From an uncultured Haemophilus sp. (GTDB taxonomy: Bacteria; Pseudomonadota; Gammaproteobacteria; Enterobacterales; Pasteurellaceae), in NCBI GenBank assembly GCA_902481695.1, contig CABSXY010000041.1:1-11777 (forward strand): DNA of 11,777 bases, written 5' to 3'. Position 1 is the stretch's first letter. Each line of letters begins with the position of its first letter. Below the pieces are notes generated by a model. It made no database searches, had not been told where the DNA came from, and worked only from the letters and a program-made list of their open reading frames with translations. Of the stretch, positions 1-6,197 are shown one piece after another. The translations under genes and the position numbers were made by a program.

Positions 1-156
1 GAATAAATTGACCGCACTTTTCACCAATTTATTGCCAATAGAAAGCAAGAAGGTTAGTCCCAATGCTAAGAAAAAGGCAATAAACAAAGATACGACTGTA
101 AGCAACAGGCTAGTCGGAATGCCTTGAGCAATCACTGCTAAATACTCTTGAAACAT
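1..156 (-). CDS. artM: Arginine ABC transporter permease ArtM (N-terminal part, cut by window edge)
   Basis: Only the first 52 codons lie in the window, beginning MFQEYLAVIAQGIPTSLLLT and followed by a hydrophobic first membrane segment at about residues 14-38. This is the usual start of a polar amino acid ABC permease of the HisM/ArtM kind. ArtM would pair with ArtQ to form the inner-membrane channel for arginine. The ATG (154-156) shares one base with the TAA of artQ (TAATG), so the two are translationally coupled in one operon. An uptake-signal core lies inside the reading frame and encodes the residues KSAV. The identity rests on position after artQ and on the N-terminal sequence; the conserved permease loop is outside the window. 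Confidence 0.85.
   Translation of the reverse strand, partial: MFQEYLAVIAQGIPTSLLLTVVSLFIAFFLALGLTFLLSIGNKLVKSAVNLF
11..19 (-). repeat. DNA uptake signal sequence, exact core, inside artM
   Basis: ACCGCACTT, complement of AAGTGCGGT. It is followed on the minus strand by CAATTTATTC, the first A/T tract of the motif; the rest is outside the window. Confidence 0.85.
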
Positions 157-827
157 TATTCGACTCCCCGTTCAAATCGAGTGAAACGTAATTCTAATTT
201 GCGAATCCCTGCTTGGCTAATCAAGGTAATCACTAAATAAATCAATGCTGCAATACCATACCAAGTGAAAGGCTCATGGATATTTGTATTGATGTATCCT
301 GCTTGACGCATTAAATCATCGACACCAATTAATGACACCAACGCTGTATCTTTTAATAACACGAGCCATTGATTGCTTAAGCCCGGTAAAGCGTGTCGCC
401 ATACTTGTGGCATGATTAAATTGATGAAGGTATAAGGACGACTTAATCCTAAAGCCGCACCTGATTCCCACTGTCCTTTTGGAATAGCTTGGATCGCACC
501 ACGTAAGGTTTGTGAAGCATAAGAGGCAAAAATCAAAGACAATGCAAATACACCACAACCAAAGGCGCTGAATTCGATATACTCACCCGTCAGCATTTCC
601 ACAACTTGGGTTGAACCAAAATAAATCAGTAGAACCACCAAGATTTCCGGTAAACCACGCAATAAAGCGATCACAACAGAAGCTGGTTTCGCAATAAAGA
701 CATATTTATTCGCTTCTAAAGCCGTAAAAATAATACTGAGCAATAAACCGACAATTAACGAGCAAATAGCAAGCCCTAAGGTCATTAGGGCTGCATGTCC
801 AATTAATGTAAGATAATCATAAAACAT
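156..827 (-). CDS. artQ: Arginine ABC transporter permease ArtQ
   Basis: This 223-residue integral membrane protein belongs to the HisM/GlnP family of polar amino acid permeases. Hydrophobic segments lie near residues 10-35, 50-70, 87-105, 148-170 and 188-207. The cytoplasmic EAA-type loop that docks on the ATPase is at about 121-141 (ESGAALGLSRPYTF then the LIMPQ end). It should form a heterodimeric arginine channel with ArtM, powered by ArtP and fed by periplasmic ArtI. The start codon lies only 3 bases after the artI stop, with a weak GGAT ribosome site inside the end of artI, so translation probably depends on coupling. Assignment to arginine rather than another basic amino acid comes from the artPIQM gene order and close similarity to remembered Haemophilus ArtQ, not from a residue seen here. 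Confidence 0.92.
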   Translation of the reverse strand: MFYDYLTLIGHAALMTLGLAICSLIVGLLLSIIFTALEANKYVFIAKPASVVIALLRGLPEILVVLLIYFGSTQVVEMLTGEYIEFSAFGCGVFALSLIFASYASQTLRGAIQAIPKGQWESGAALGLSRPYTFINLIMPQVWRHALPGLSNQWLVLLKDTALVSLIGVDDLMRQAGYINTNIHEPFTWYGIAALIYLVITLISQAGIRKLELRFTRFERGVE

Positions 828-830
828 AGA

Positions 831-1550
831 TTATTTTGTCATCCATTTGTCATAGATTTTTTGGTATTCACCATTTGCTTTCACGGTTTCTAAACCTTTA
901 TTTAAGCTTTCTAGCAATTCTTTGCTTGATTTATTCACCGCGATACCTAAACCATTACCGAAATATTTTTTGTTAGTCACTTTCTCGCCAACAAATTGAA
1001 TTTCAGGCTCTTTAGAAATCATATCAGACAATACGGCTGTATCACCGAAGATGATATCAATACGACCATTTTTTAAGTCTAAGATCGCATCTTGTAAGCT
1101 TGCATAAGATTTTGCATTATATTGCTTAGTTTCTGCTGTGGTATATTGTTGGAATGTTGTTCCGTTTTGAACACCAATTGTTTTTGCTGAAGCTAAATCT
1201 GCTTTGCCTTTTAAAGCGACATAACTTGCTGTGCTGTCATAATACGCATTAGAAAATGAAACTTGTTTTGCACGCGCTTCAGTAATATCCATTGCAGAAA
1301 TCGCTGCATCAAAACGTTTTGCTTTCAAGCTTGGAATTAATGCATCAAAAGATTGGCTTTTGAAATGACAAGTCGCTTGGATTTCTTTACAAATTGCATT
1401 CGCTACATCAACATCAAAACCGATAATTTCACCTTTTTCATTTGTTGTTTCAAATGGCGGGTAGCTCGGCTCCATCGCGAAAGTGATTTCTTGTGCATTC
1501 GCAGCAAAAGCTGAGCCCATTAACATTGCGCTTAAAAGTAATTTTTTCAT
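831..1550 (-). CDS. artI: Periplasmic arginine-binding protein ArtI
   Basis: This is a 239-residue solute-binding protein of family 3 (polar amino acids). It has a Sec signal peptide, MKKLL then a hydrophobic core, with likely cleavage after ANA at residue 19. There is no lipobox cysteine, so the mature protein should be soluble in the periplasm. The family 3 signature GFDVDVANAICKEI follows near residues 44-57, and a typical FGDTAVL ligand-lobe segment appears later. It delivers arginine to ArtQM. It sits 11 bases downstream of artP with an AAGGAAA ribosome site. E. coli has two such proteins, ArtI and ArtJ; only one is seen here, inside the operon. Ligand identity is inferred from context. 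Confidence 0.92.
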   Translation of the reverse strand: MKKLLLSAMLMGSAFAANAQEITFAMEPSYPPFETTNEKGEIIGFDVDVANAICKEIQATCHFKSQSFDALIPSLKAKRFDAAISAMDITEARAKQVSFSNAYYDSTASYVALKGKADLASAKTIGVQNGTTFQQYTTAETKQYNAKSYASLQDAILDLKNGRIDIIFGDTAVLSDMISKEPEIQFVGEKVTNKKYFGNGLGIAVNKSSKELLESLNKGLETVKANGEYQKIYDKWMTK

Positions 1551-1561
1551 GTTGTGTTTCC

Positions 1562-2299
1562 TTATTCTGAGTGTGAAAGATATTGTTTAAATTGTTCGGT
1601 TTTTGGATTATCAAAGCAATCTGCACTGCCCATTTCAATAATCTTACCTTGTTCCATATAAACGACCTTTGTCGCCACTTTTTGTGCCACGTTCACTTCG
1701 TGGGTTACAATCACTTGAGTAATACCTGTTTGTTGAAGTTCTTTAATAATATCAACAACTTGAGCTGTAATCTCAGGATCCAGTGCTGCCGTTGGTTCAT
1801 CAAACAACAACACTTGCGGTTTCATCATTAATGCACGAGCAATGGCAACACGTTGTTGCTGACCGCCAGATAAGTGAAGAGGGAAACGATCGGCATGCTC
1901 TTCCAAACGTAAACGTTTTAAAAGTTCTAATGCATCTTTTTTCGCTTCTTCTTCGCTAATGCCTAATACTTTTTGGGGCGCTTCAATCAGGTTTTCAATT
2001 ACCGTTAAATGCGGCCAAAGATTGTATTGTTGAAATACCATGCCGACATCTTGACGAAGTTGACGAATGGCTTTCGGATTATTATTCGCTTGAGACAAAT
2101 CAAAATGATTATTCGCAATATGCAATTCACCAGAAGTTGGCACTTCTAATAAATTTAGTGTACGGATTAACGTACTTTTCCCAGCACCACTTGGCCCGAG
2201 TAACACCACTGTATCGCCTTCCTGTGCATCAAGATTGATATCAAACAATGCCTGTGATGAACCATAAAAGAAATTCAAATTTTTAACACTAATCGCCAT
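1562..2299 (-). CDS. artP: Arginine ABC transporter ATP-binding protein ArtP
   Basis: This is a 245-residue cytoplasmic ABC ATPase. Visible motifs are Walker A GPSGAGKST (35-43), Q-loop FQQ (Q90), signature LSGGQ (143-147), Walker B LLFDEP (D167, E168) and switch histidine H200. Length and motif spacing fit the HisP/GlnQ group. It is the first gene of the artPIQM operon and powers arginine import. The start MAISVKNL is chosen because no better in-frame start lies upstream. The best ribosome-binding match, AAGGAT, is unusually far away (15 bases from the ATG), so initiation may be modest. The promoter upstream carries two ARG boxes, so repression by ArgR with arginine is expected. Confidence 0.94.
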   Translation of the reverse strand: MAISVKNLNFFYGSSQALFDINLDAQEGDTVVLLGPSGAGKSTLIRTLNLLEVPTSGELHIANNHFDLSQANNNPKAIRQLRQDVGMVFQQYNLWPHLTVIENLIEAPQKVLGISEEEAKKDALELLKRLRLEEHADRFPLHLSGGQQQRVAIARALMMKPQVLLFDEPTAALDPEITAQVVDIIKELQQTGITQVIVTHEVNVAQKVATKVVYMEQGKIIEMGSADCFDNPKTEQFKQYLSHSE

Positions 2300-2334
2300 T
2301 TTAAGTTTACTGCTATCCTTGATTGATCCGTAAG

Positions 2335-2373
2335 AATGAATAAATATTACTTTTTAGTGATTATTTATGCAAG
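2335..2373 (-). promoter_or_regulatory. Tandem ARG boxes (ArgR operator) of the artP promoter
   Basis: Two imperfect 18-bp palindromes resemble the ArgR consensus TGAAT-N4-ATTCA. The first (2335-2352) contains TGAATAAATATTAC. The second (2356-2373) contains TGATTATTTATGCA. They are separated by exactly 3 bp, giving a 21-bp centre-to-centre distance, the classic spacing for one ArgR hexamer. Together they overlap the -35, spacer and -10 of the artP promoter, which fits arginine-dependent repression. In E. coli, artP is a known ArgR target; binding here is inferred. Confidence 0.75.
2344..2372 (-). promoter_or_regulatory. artP operon sigma-70 promoter
   Basis: Reading the minus strand, TTGCAT (2372-2367) is followed by a 17-base spacer and TAATAT (2349-2344). 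These are good matches to the -35 and -10 consensus. Transcription would begin near 2337, leaving a leader of roughly 40 bases before the artP ATG. Confidence 0.7.
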
Positions 2374-2383
2374 TATTTTTTAT

Positions 2384-2410
2384 AAAAAATCCCAAAAAAT
2401 TTTTTGGGAT
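2384..2410 (-). terminator. Rho-independent terminator of gmhA
   Basis: A perfect 22-base palindrome, ATCCCAAAAAA joined to its complement, spans 2389-2410. On the minus strand it is followed at once by a run of six T (2389-2384). It lies 38 bases past the gmhA stop and just upstream of the artP promoter, so it separates the two units. The G+C part is short (GGG/CCC), but the long A/T arms extend it. Confidence 0.75.
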
Positions 2411-2448
2411 CTTTAAATCATTGAATTTTAAACCGTACTTATCGCGTA

Positions 2449-3033
2449 TTAAGCCTCTTTCGCCATTTCAAATTCAACTAGCATCATTAAAATATGGATC
2501 ACTTTGATGTGGATTTCTTGAATACGATCTGCATAACCAAAGTGTGGCACACGAATTTCAACGTCCGCTAGGCCTGCCATTTTACCGCCGTCTTTACCTG
2601 TCATCGCAATCACTTTCATGCCTTTTGCTTTTGCCGCTTCAATCGCATTTAAGATATTTTTAGAATTGCCTGATGTCGATAATCCAAATAAAACATCGCC
2701 TTCTTTACCCACTGCTTCAACAAAGCGAGAGAATACATATTCATAACCAAAGTCATTACTTACACAGCTTAAATGACTTACATCAGAAATCGCAATTGCA
2801 GGATAACCTGGACGATTTTCACGATAACGACCTGTGAGTTCTTCAGCAAAATGCATGGCGTCACAGTGAGAACCACCATTACCGCAAGATAATACTTTAC
2901 CGCCATTTTTAAAGCTTTCCGCTAATAATTTAGCCGCTTTTTCAATAAGTTTGATGTTGTTATCATCTGAAACAAACTTATTTAATACGTCTTGTGCTTC
3001 CACAAGCTCAGCTTTAATTTGATCAAAATACAT
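2449..3033 (-). CDS. gmhA: Sedoheptulose 7-phosphate isomerase GmhA
   Basis: This 194-residue cytoplasmic SIS-domain enzyme converts D-sedoheptulose 7-phosphate to D-glycero-D-manno-heptose 7-phosphate, the first step of ADP-heptose synthesis for the LPS or LOS inner core. The metal and catalytic residues known in E. coli GmhA are present at the same numbers: H61, E65, Q172 and H180. The sugar-phosphate loop STSGNS is at 119-124. The chosen start, MYFDQIKAEL, has an AAGGAG ribosome site six bases upstream and matches the E. coli N-terminus. An in-frame ATG 42 bases earlier would add 14 unrelated residues and lacks a good site. It appears to be a single-gene unit with its own terminator, divergent from the ligase gene. 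Confidence 0.96.
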   Translation of the reverse strand: MYFDQIKAELVEAQDVLNKFVSDDNNIKLIEKAAKLLAESFKNGGKVLSCGNGGSHCDAMHFAEELTGRYRENRPGYPAIAISDVSHLSCVSNDFGYEYVFSRFVEAVGKEGDVLFGLSTSGNSKNILNAIEAAKAKGMKVIAMTGKDGGKMAGLADVEIRVPHFGYADRIQEIHIKVIHILMMLVEFEMAKEA

Positions 3034-3073
3034 TTTATTCTCCTTAAAAATTAAAATTTGAGATAGCGTTGGC

Positions 3074-3079
3074 ATTGTA
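3074..3079 (-). promoter_or_regulatory. Possible -10 element for gmhA
   Basis: TACAAT on the minus strand, within CTATACAATGCC, is a 5-of-6 match to the -10 consensus about 40 bases before the gmhA start. The only hexamer at 17-base spacing is TGGATT (3102-3097), a poor -35. The assignment is therefore tentative. Confidence 0.3.
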
Positions 3080-3148
3080 TAGCGTTCATTTCAAATAATC
3101 CACAGCTCTTTCTTATCTCTCTATTTTTCAGCTTACTTCTCATTATTT

Positions 3149-3164
3149 TGCGATACGAATCACA
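3149..3164 (+). promoter_or_regulatory. CRP-S-type competence regulatory site upstream of ligE
   Basis: TGCGATACGAATCACA consists of a TGCGA left half, a 6-base spacer and a TCACA right half. The TGCGA half is the hallmark of CRP-S sites, which need both CRP and Sxy/TfoX in Haemophilus, while TCACA is the normal CRP half. The preceding TTTT fits known sites. Its centre (3156.5) lies about 40 bases before a start point near 3196, which would be set by a poor -10, TAAAAA (3184-3189, in CTGTAAAAAATG). That distance is compatible with a class II activated promoter. Confidence 0.72.
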
Positions 3165-3192
3165 GATTCAATTAAAAACGCTGTAAAAAATG

Positions 3193-3201
3193 ACCGCACT
3201 T
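3193..3201 (-). repeat. DNA uptake signal sequence, exact core
   Basis: ACCGCACTT is the complement of AAGTGCGGT. On the minus strand it continues as GTCATTTTTTACAGCGTTTTT, which contains the two phased A/T tracts of the full Haemophilus uptake motif. It is the best extended copy in the window and lies between the CRP-S site and the ligase start codon. Confidence 0.9.
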
Positions 3202-3232
3202 TTTAAACTCAAACAATTTAAAAGGAGAGATT

Positions 3233-4042
3233 ATGCGAGCGATTTACTTATTACTTTGCCTCCTATTCAGCCAAATAACCTGGGCGAATGAGCGTGATTT
3301 AATGCTATTAGACACTTATGAAAACCAAGATGTTCAAGGTTGGGTAATGTCAGAAAAATTAGATGGGGTACGAGGTTATTGGGATGGCAAAACATTATTT
3401 AGCCGTCAAGGCTTGCCCTTACCTGCCCCTGCATACTTTACGGCTCAATTTCCGCCTTTTTCCATCGATGGTGAGCTATTTAGTGAACGTAATCAATTTG
3501 AAGAGATTGCCTCTATCACGAAATCCTTTAACGGTGATAATTGGGCAAAATTAACACTTTATGTTTTTGATGTACCGAATGCCTCAGGAAATATCTTTGA
3601 ACGCCTCAAAAACTTAGAAGATTATTTGAAAGATCACCCTACTCCTTATATCAAGATTATTCCGCAAATTCCGATACGAGATAAAACACATTTATTCGAG
3701 TATTTACATGAAATTGAAAGGAAAAAAGGTGAAGGTGTTGTGTTACGTAATCCTAATGCACCTTACGAAAGAAAACGCAGTACACAAATTTTAAAGTTAA
3801 AAAGCACTTATGATGAAGAATGCACCGTGATAGCACATCACAAAGGAAAAGGACAATTTGAGAATATACTCGGATCGCTTACCTGTGAAAATCATCGTGG
3901 AAAATTCAAAATCGGTTCAGGATTTAATCTGAGTGAGCGCGAAAATCCACCGCCTATTGGTAGCACGATTACCTACAAATATCGAGGATTAACTAATTCT
4001 GGAAAACCTCGTTTTGCTACTTATTGGCGAGAGAAAAAATAA
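3233..4042 (+). CDS. ligE: Secreted ATP-dependent DNA ligase (Lig E type)
   Basis: This 269-residue minimal DNA ligase seals nicks by way of a lysyl-AMP intermediate. Motif I is K42-LDGVR (K42 is the nucleotidyl lysine). Motif III is near IDGELF (78-83), IIIa near LYVFDVP (109-115), IV is EGVVLRNP (167-174) and V is ILKLKS (186-191). A small OB-fold domain follows (about 192-269); there is no extra DNA-binding domain. The N-terminus, MRAIYLLLCLLFSQITWA, is a clear Sec signal peptide with cleavage near residue 18, so the enzyme should act in the periplasm. The start has an AAGGAGAGA ribosome site. The closest remembered relative is H. influenzae HI1182, a member of the competence regulon, which agrees with the CRP-S-like site upstream. 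A role in repairing incoming DNA is inference. Confidence 0.93.
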   Translation: MRAIYLLLCLLFSQITWANERDLMLLDTYENQDVQGWVMSEKLDGVRGYWDGKTLFSRQGLPLPAPAYFTAQFPPFSIDGELFSERNQFEEIASITKSFNGDNWAKLTLYVFDVPNASGNIFERLKNLEDYLKDHPTPYIKIIPQIPIRDKTHLFEYLHEIERKKGEGVVLRNPNAPYERKRSTQILKLKSTYDEECTVIAHHKGKGQFENILGSLTCENHRGKFKIGSGFNLSERENPPPIGSTITYKYRGLTNSGKPRFATYWREKK

Positions 4043-4078
4043 GAGCGGTCAAAAACATCGCTATTTTTGACCGCTCTT
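4041..4078. terminator. Bidirectional terminator between ligE and trxA, built from USS-like arms
   Basis: A perfect 15-bp stem (AAGAGCGGTCAAAAA at 4041-4055, complement at 4064-4078) encloses an 8-base loop. The first two stem bases are the last two of the ligE stop codon. Both sides are flanked by A/T runs: TTTATATTT to the right, and ATTTTTTC when read leftward. It can therefore end both convergent transcripts, and the leftward T-run is the better one. Each arm differs from the uptake core AAGTGCGGT at one base. Confidence 0.85.
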
Positions 4079-4095
4079 TATATTTGATAACTCAA

Positions 4096-4419
4096 TTATA
4101 GGTGTTGATTAATAAACGCTGCTAATTGATTTTTTGGTAACGCACCGACTTGTGTTGCAACAAGTTGGCCATTTTTGAAAAGTAGTAAAGTTGGAATACT
4201 ACGTACACCAAATTGACCTGCAACTAATTGGTTGTCATCTACGTTGATTTTAACGATTTTTGCTTTACCTGCGAATTCAGGTGCGATTTCATCTAAAATT
4301 GGCGCAATCATTTTGCAAGGGCCACACCAAGGTGCCCAGAAATCCACTAATACAGGAATATCAGATTGCGCAACCACAGTTTCAAAATCTGCATCATTAA
4401 TATGTAATACTTCGCTCAT
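4096..4419 (-). CDS. trxA: Thioredoxin 1
   Basis: This 107-residue cytoplasmic thioredoxin has the expected length of about 108 residues. The redox active site is W31-C-G-P-C35. The buried D26 and K57 and the cis-proline P76 (SIPTL) are all present. It reduces disulfides in enzymes such as ribonucleotide reductase and methionine sulfoxide reductase, and is itself reduced by thioredoxin reductase. The ATG has an AAGGAAA ribosome site. It lies 117 bases downstream of metB on the same strand, with its own candidate extended -10 element in the gap, so it is probably transcribed separately as well as by read-through. H. influenzae has the same metB-trx neighbourhood, as far as I recall (HI0086 and HI0084). 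Confidence 0.96.
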   Translation of the reverse strand: MSEVLHINDADFETVVAQSDIPVLVDFWAPWCGPCKMIAPILDEIAPEFAGKAKIVKINVDDNQLVAGQFGVRSIPTLLLFKNGQLVATQVGALPKNQLAAFINQHL

Positions 4420-4439
4420 TTTTGTTTCCTTATTTAATA

Positions 4440-4461
4440 AGGTGCTGACAAATCAACACCT
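4440..4461 (-). other. Hairpin in the trxA 5' leader
   Basis: Two 9-base arms (4440-4448 and 4453-4461) pair across a 4-base loop with one G-U wobble. The hairpin sits just upstream of the trxA ribosome site. No T-run follows on the minus strand, so it is not a convincing terminator for metB. It may shape trxA mRNA stability or be chance. Confidence 0.35.
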
Positions 4462-4475
4462 AGCGTTAATTGATG

Positions 4476-4493
4476 TTGTGCATGATAGCACAA
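4476..4493 (-). promoter_or_regulatory. trxA extended -10 promoter inside a perfect palindrome
   Basis: On the minus strand TTGTGC-TATCAT-GCACAA is a perfect 6+6 inverted repeat around TATCAT (4487-4482). TATCAT is a 5-of-6 match to the -10 consensus and is preceded by TG one base away (TGCTATCAT), making an extended -10. No good -35 exists, which is usual for extended -10 promoters. The palindrome itself looks like an operator; its geometry (5-6-5) matches CRP, but the half sites TGTGC/GCACA differ from TGTGA/TCACA at one base each. Confidence 0.45.
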
Positions 4494-4536
4494 GGCATAT
4501 TGAATTGCACAGATTAGTCCGATTGGTAAAAACTAA

Positions 4537-5646
4537 TTATTTAAGTTGTGTAAAGGCCTGTAATAAATCGGCTTTGATGTCTTCCACATCTTCTAAACCA
4601 ACAGAAAAACGCAATAATGTGTTTGTAATACCACGAGCGACGCGTTCTGCTTCTGGAATATCCATATGGGTTTGGGTTGCTGGATAGGTAATAAAACTTT
4701 CTGTTCCCCCTAGACTTTCAGCAAAGGTAATCAATTTGATTGATTTTAAGAAAGTATTCACCCAATTTTCATCTTTCAAACGGAAAGAAAGCATACCGCC
4801 TTTGTTTGGATATAACACACTATCAATTTGTGGCTGTTGACGTAAAAATTCTGCAATTGCCTTCGCATTATCTTGATGGCGTTTCATACGTAATGAAAGG
4901 GTTTTCATTCCACGCACGGTTAACCAAGAATCAAATGGCGAAAGTACTGCACCTGCACCATTTTGAATATAGGCGATACGATCACAAAACTCTTGTCCTT
5001 TCGCAATAATCAAGCCAACCAAACTATCATTGTGACCTGCAATATATTTCGTGCCACTGTGAATTACAATATCCGCGCCTAAATCTAATGGACGAGATAG
5101 CACAGGAGTTAAGAACGTATTGTCTACAATCATTAACAAGTTGTGTTTTTTCGCTAATTTTGAAATTTCTGCCACATCACACTCTTCCATTAATGGATTA
5201 GATGGAGTTTCAATAAAAATCGCTTTTGTATTCGCTGTAATCGCAGCTTCAATTTCAGCTAAAGAAGCTGTATTCACATAAACGGGTTTTACACTGTTGT
5301 TATTTTTATAGGCAAAATCCAATAAACGATAAGTCCCACCATATACATCACTTGACACAATCCATTCATCAGGGCCTTTAAATAGGTTCATTAACACTTG
5401 AATTGCCGCCATGCCGGAGGAAAAGGCAAAACCACGATCACCATTTTCTAATTTTGCTACGGTGTCTTCCAAAACACTACGCGTTGGGTTTTTCGTGCGG
5501 GTATAATCAAACCCAGTACTTTCGCCAATCCCATGATGGCCATAAGCCGTTGAAAGATAAATTGGCGTTGAAACCGCACCAGTGCGCTCATCACTGCGAT
5601 TCCCCGCTTGGGCTAATAATGTATCGATAGAATATTGTTGTGTCAT
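4537..5646 (-). CDS. metB: Cystathionine gamma-synthase MetB
   Basis: This is a 369-residue PLP enzyme of the Cys/Met metabolism family. In methionine synthesis it condenses an activated homoserine ester with cysteine to give cystathionine. Visible features are the PLP-phosphate contact SSGMA (76-80), ETPSNP (146-151), VDNTF (174-178) and the Schiff-base lysine K200 in SGTKYIAGH. The C-terminal LAESLGG-like segment (TFAESLGGTES, 307-317) and RFSVGLED (346-353) are standard. The ATG has a GAGGTAA ribosome site. E. coli MetB is 386 residues; here about 18 residues are missing after LYP (near 280), where the family usually has a PGLP...HE..RQ stretch. Related family members (MetC, O-acylhomoserine sulfhydrylase) are hard to exclude from motifs alone. 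Confidence 0.88.
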   Translation of the reverse strand: MTQQYSIDTLLAQAGNRSDERTGAVSTPIYLSTAYGHHGIGESTGFDYTRTKNPTRSVLEDTVAKLENGDRGFAFSSGMAAIQVLMNLFKGPDEWIVSSDVYGGTYRLLDFAYKNNNSVKPVYVNTASLAEIEAAITANTKAIFIETPSNPLMEECDVAEISKLAKKHNLLMIVDNTFLTPVLSRPLDLGADIVIHSGTKYIAGHNDSLVGLIIAKGQEFCDRIAYIQNGAGAVLSPFDSWLTVRGMKTLSLRMKRHQDNAKAIAEFLRQQPQIDSVLYPNKGGMLSFRLKDENWVNTFLKSIKLITFAESLGGTESFITYPATQTHMDIPEAERVARGITNTLLRFSVGLEDVEDIKADLLQAFTQLK

Positions 5647-5768
5647 AATTTACCTCTAAAACATGCAAAAATTTGACCGCGCTTTTCTTGATTTAATGGC
5701 GAACAAAACGCTCCAATTTTGTCACAAACCCAATCACGATAAAAGTAGAAATTGAAAACTAAGCTAAA

Positions 5769-5774
5769 ATTATA
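5769..5774 (-). promoter_or_regulatory. Candidate -10 element for metB
   Basis: TATAAT on the minus strand is a perfect -10 hexamer about 120 bases upstream of the metB start. The hexamer at 17-base spacing is TACAGC, a weak -35. A perfect TTGACA (5786-5781) lies too close to it to serve, and has no good -10 at 16-18 bases. No MetJ (AGACGTCT) repeats are seen. Confidence 0.35.
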
Positions 5775-5853
5775 TTCTTGTGTCAAATTTTGCTGTAATT
5801 TCAACCGAAACGAAGATTTTTTCAACATTTGAATTTTTTTTTCAGATCTTCGA

Positions 5854-5881
5854 TTGACAGAATTTCAAATTCCCGTAAAAT
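5854..5881 (+). promoter_or_regulatory. Promoter of the tRNA operon
   Basis: A perfect -35 TTGACA (5854-5859) is separated by 16 bases from TAAAAT (5876-5881). It is followed by a G/C-rich discriminator (GCACCGCAC), typical of stable RNA promoters under stringent control. Transcription should start near 5888, about 14 bases before the first mature tRNA. Confidence 0.75.
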
Positions 5882-5901
5882 GCACCGCACTAACAGCGTA
5901 T

Positions 5902-5977
<76 letters not shown>

Positions 5978-5984
5978 AACTAAC

Positions 5985-6058
5985 GGCGTGTTAGCAAAGC
6001 GGTTATGCACTGGATTGCAAATCCATGTAGCTCGGTTCGACTCCGGGACACGCCTCCA
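5985..6058 (+). tRNA. cysT: tRNA-Cys, anticodon GCA
   Basis: The 74-base cloverleaf has an acceptor stem of GGCGTGT paired with ACACGCC, then T and an encoded CCA. The anticodon GCA is at 6017-6019 in the loop TTGCAAA. It starts 7 bases after tRNA-Gly, so both come from one precursor. Confidence 0.98.
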
Positions 6059-6086
6059 TAACCACGCAGTTAGTTAATCACTCGAT

Positions 6087-6173
6087 GCCCGAGTGGTGGA
6101 ATCGGTAGACACAAGGGATTTAAAATCCCTCGCCTTTCGAGGCGTGCCAGTTCAAGTCTGGCTTCGGGCACCA
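6087..6173 (+). tRNA. leuZ: tRNA-Leu, anticodon UAA
   Basis: This 87-base class II tRNA has the long variable arm typical of leucine tRNAs (CGCCTTTCGAGGCG). The acceptor GCCCGAG pairs with TTCGGGC apart from one wobble, and CCA is encoded. The anticodon TAA is at 6121-6123. The Gly-Cys-Leu order is the same as glyW-cysT-leuZ in E. coli. Confidence 0.97.
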
Positions 6174-6197
6174 TCTAATTTCAAACCAATAATCAGT

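Noticed and set aside
3034..3075. Longer gmhA start 14 codons upstream
   Set aside because: The extra residues match nothing in GmhA, and the AAGGAG site is placed for the internal ATG at 3031-3033.
4232..4687. 151-codon plus-strand ORF across trxA and metB
   Set aside because: It is antisense to two clear genes, has no domain, and shadows their codon pattern.
5647..5830. MetJ or MetR operators, or a SAM riboswitch, upstream of metB
   Set aside because: I found no AGACGTCT repeats, no convincing TGAA-N5-TTCA pair and no S-box structure.
5676..5892. Uptake signals at 5676-5684 (ACCGCGCTT) and 5884-5892 (ACCGCACTA)
   Set aside because: Each has one mismatch to the core; such near-matches are common and were not counted as uptake signals.
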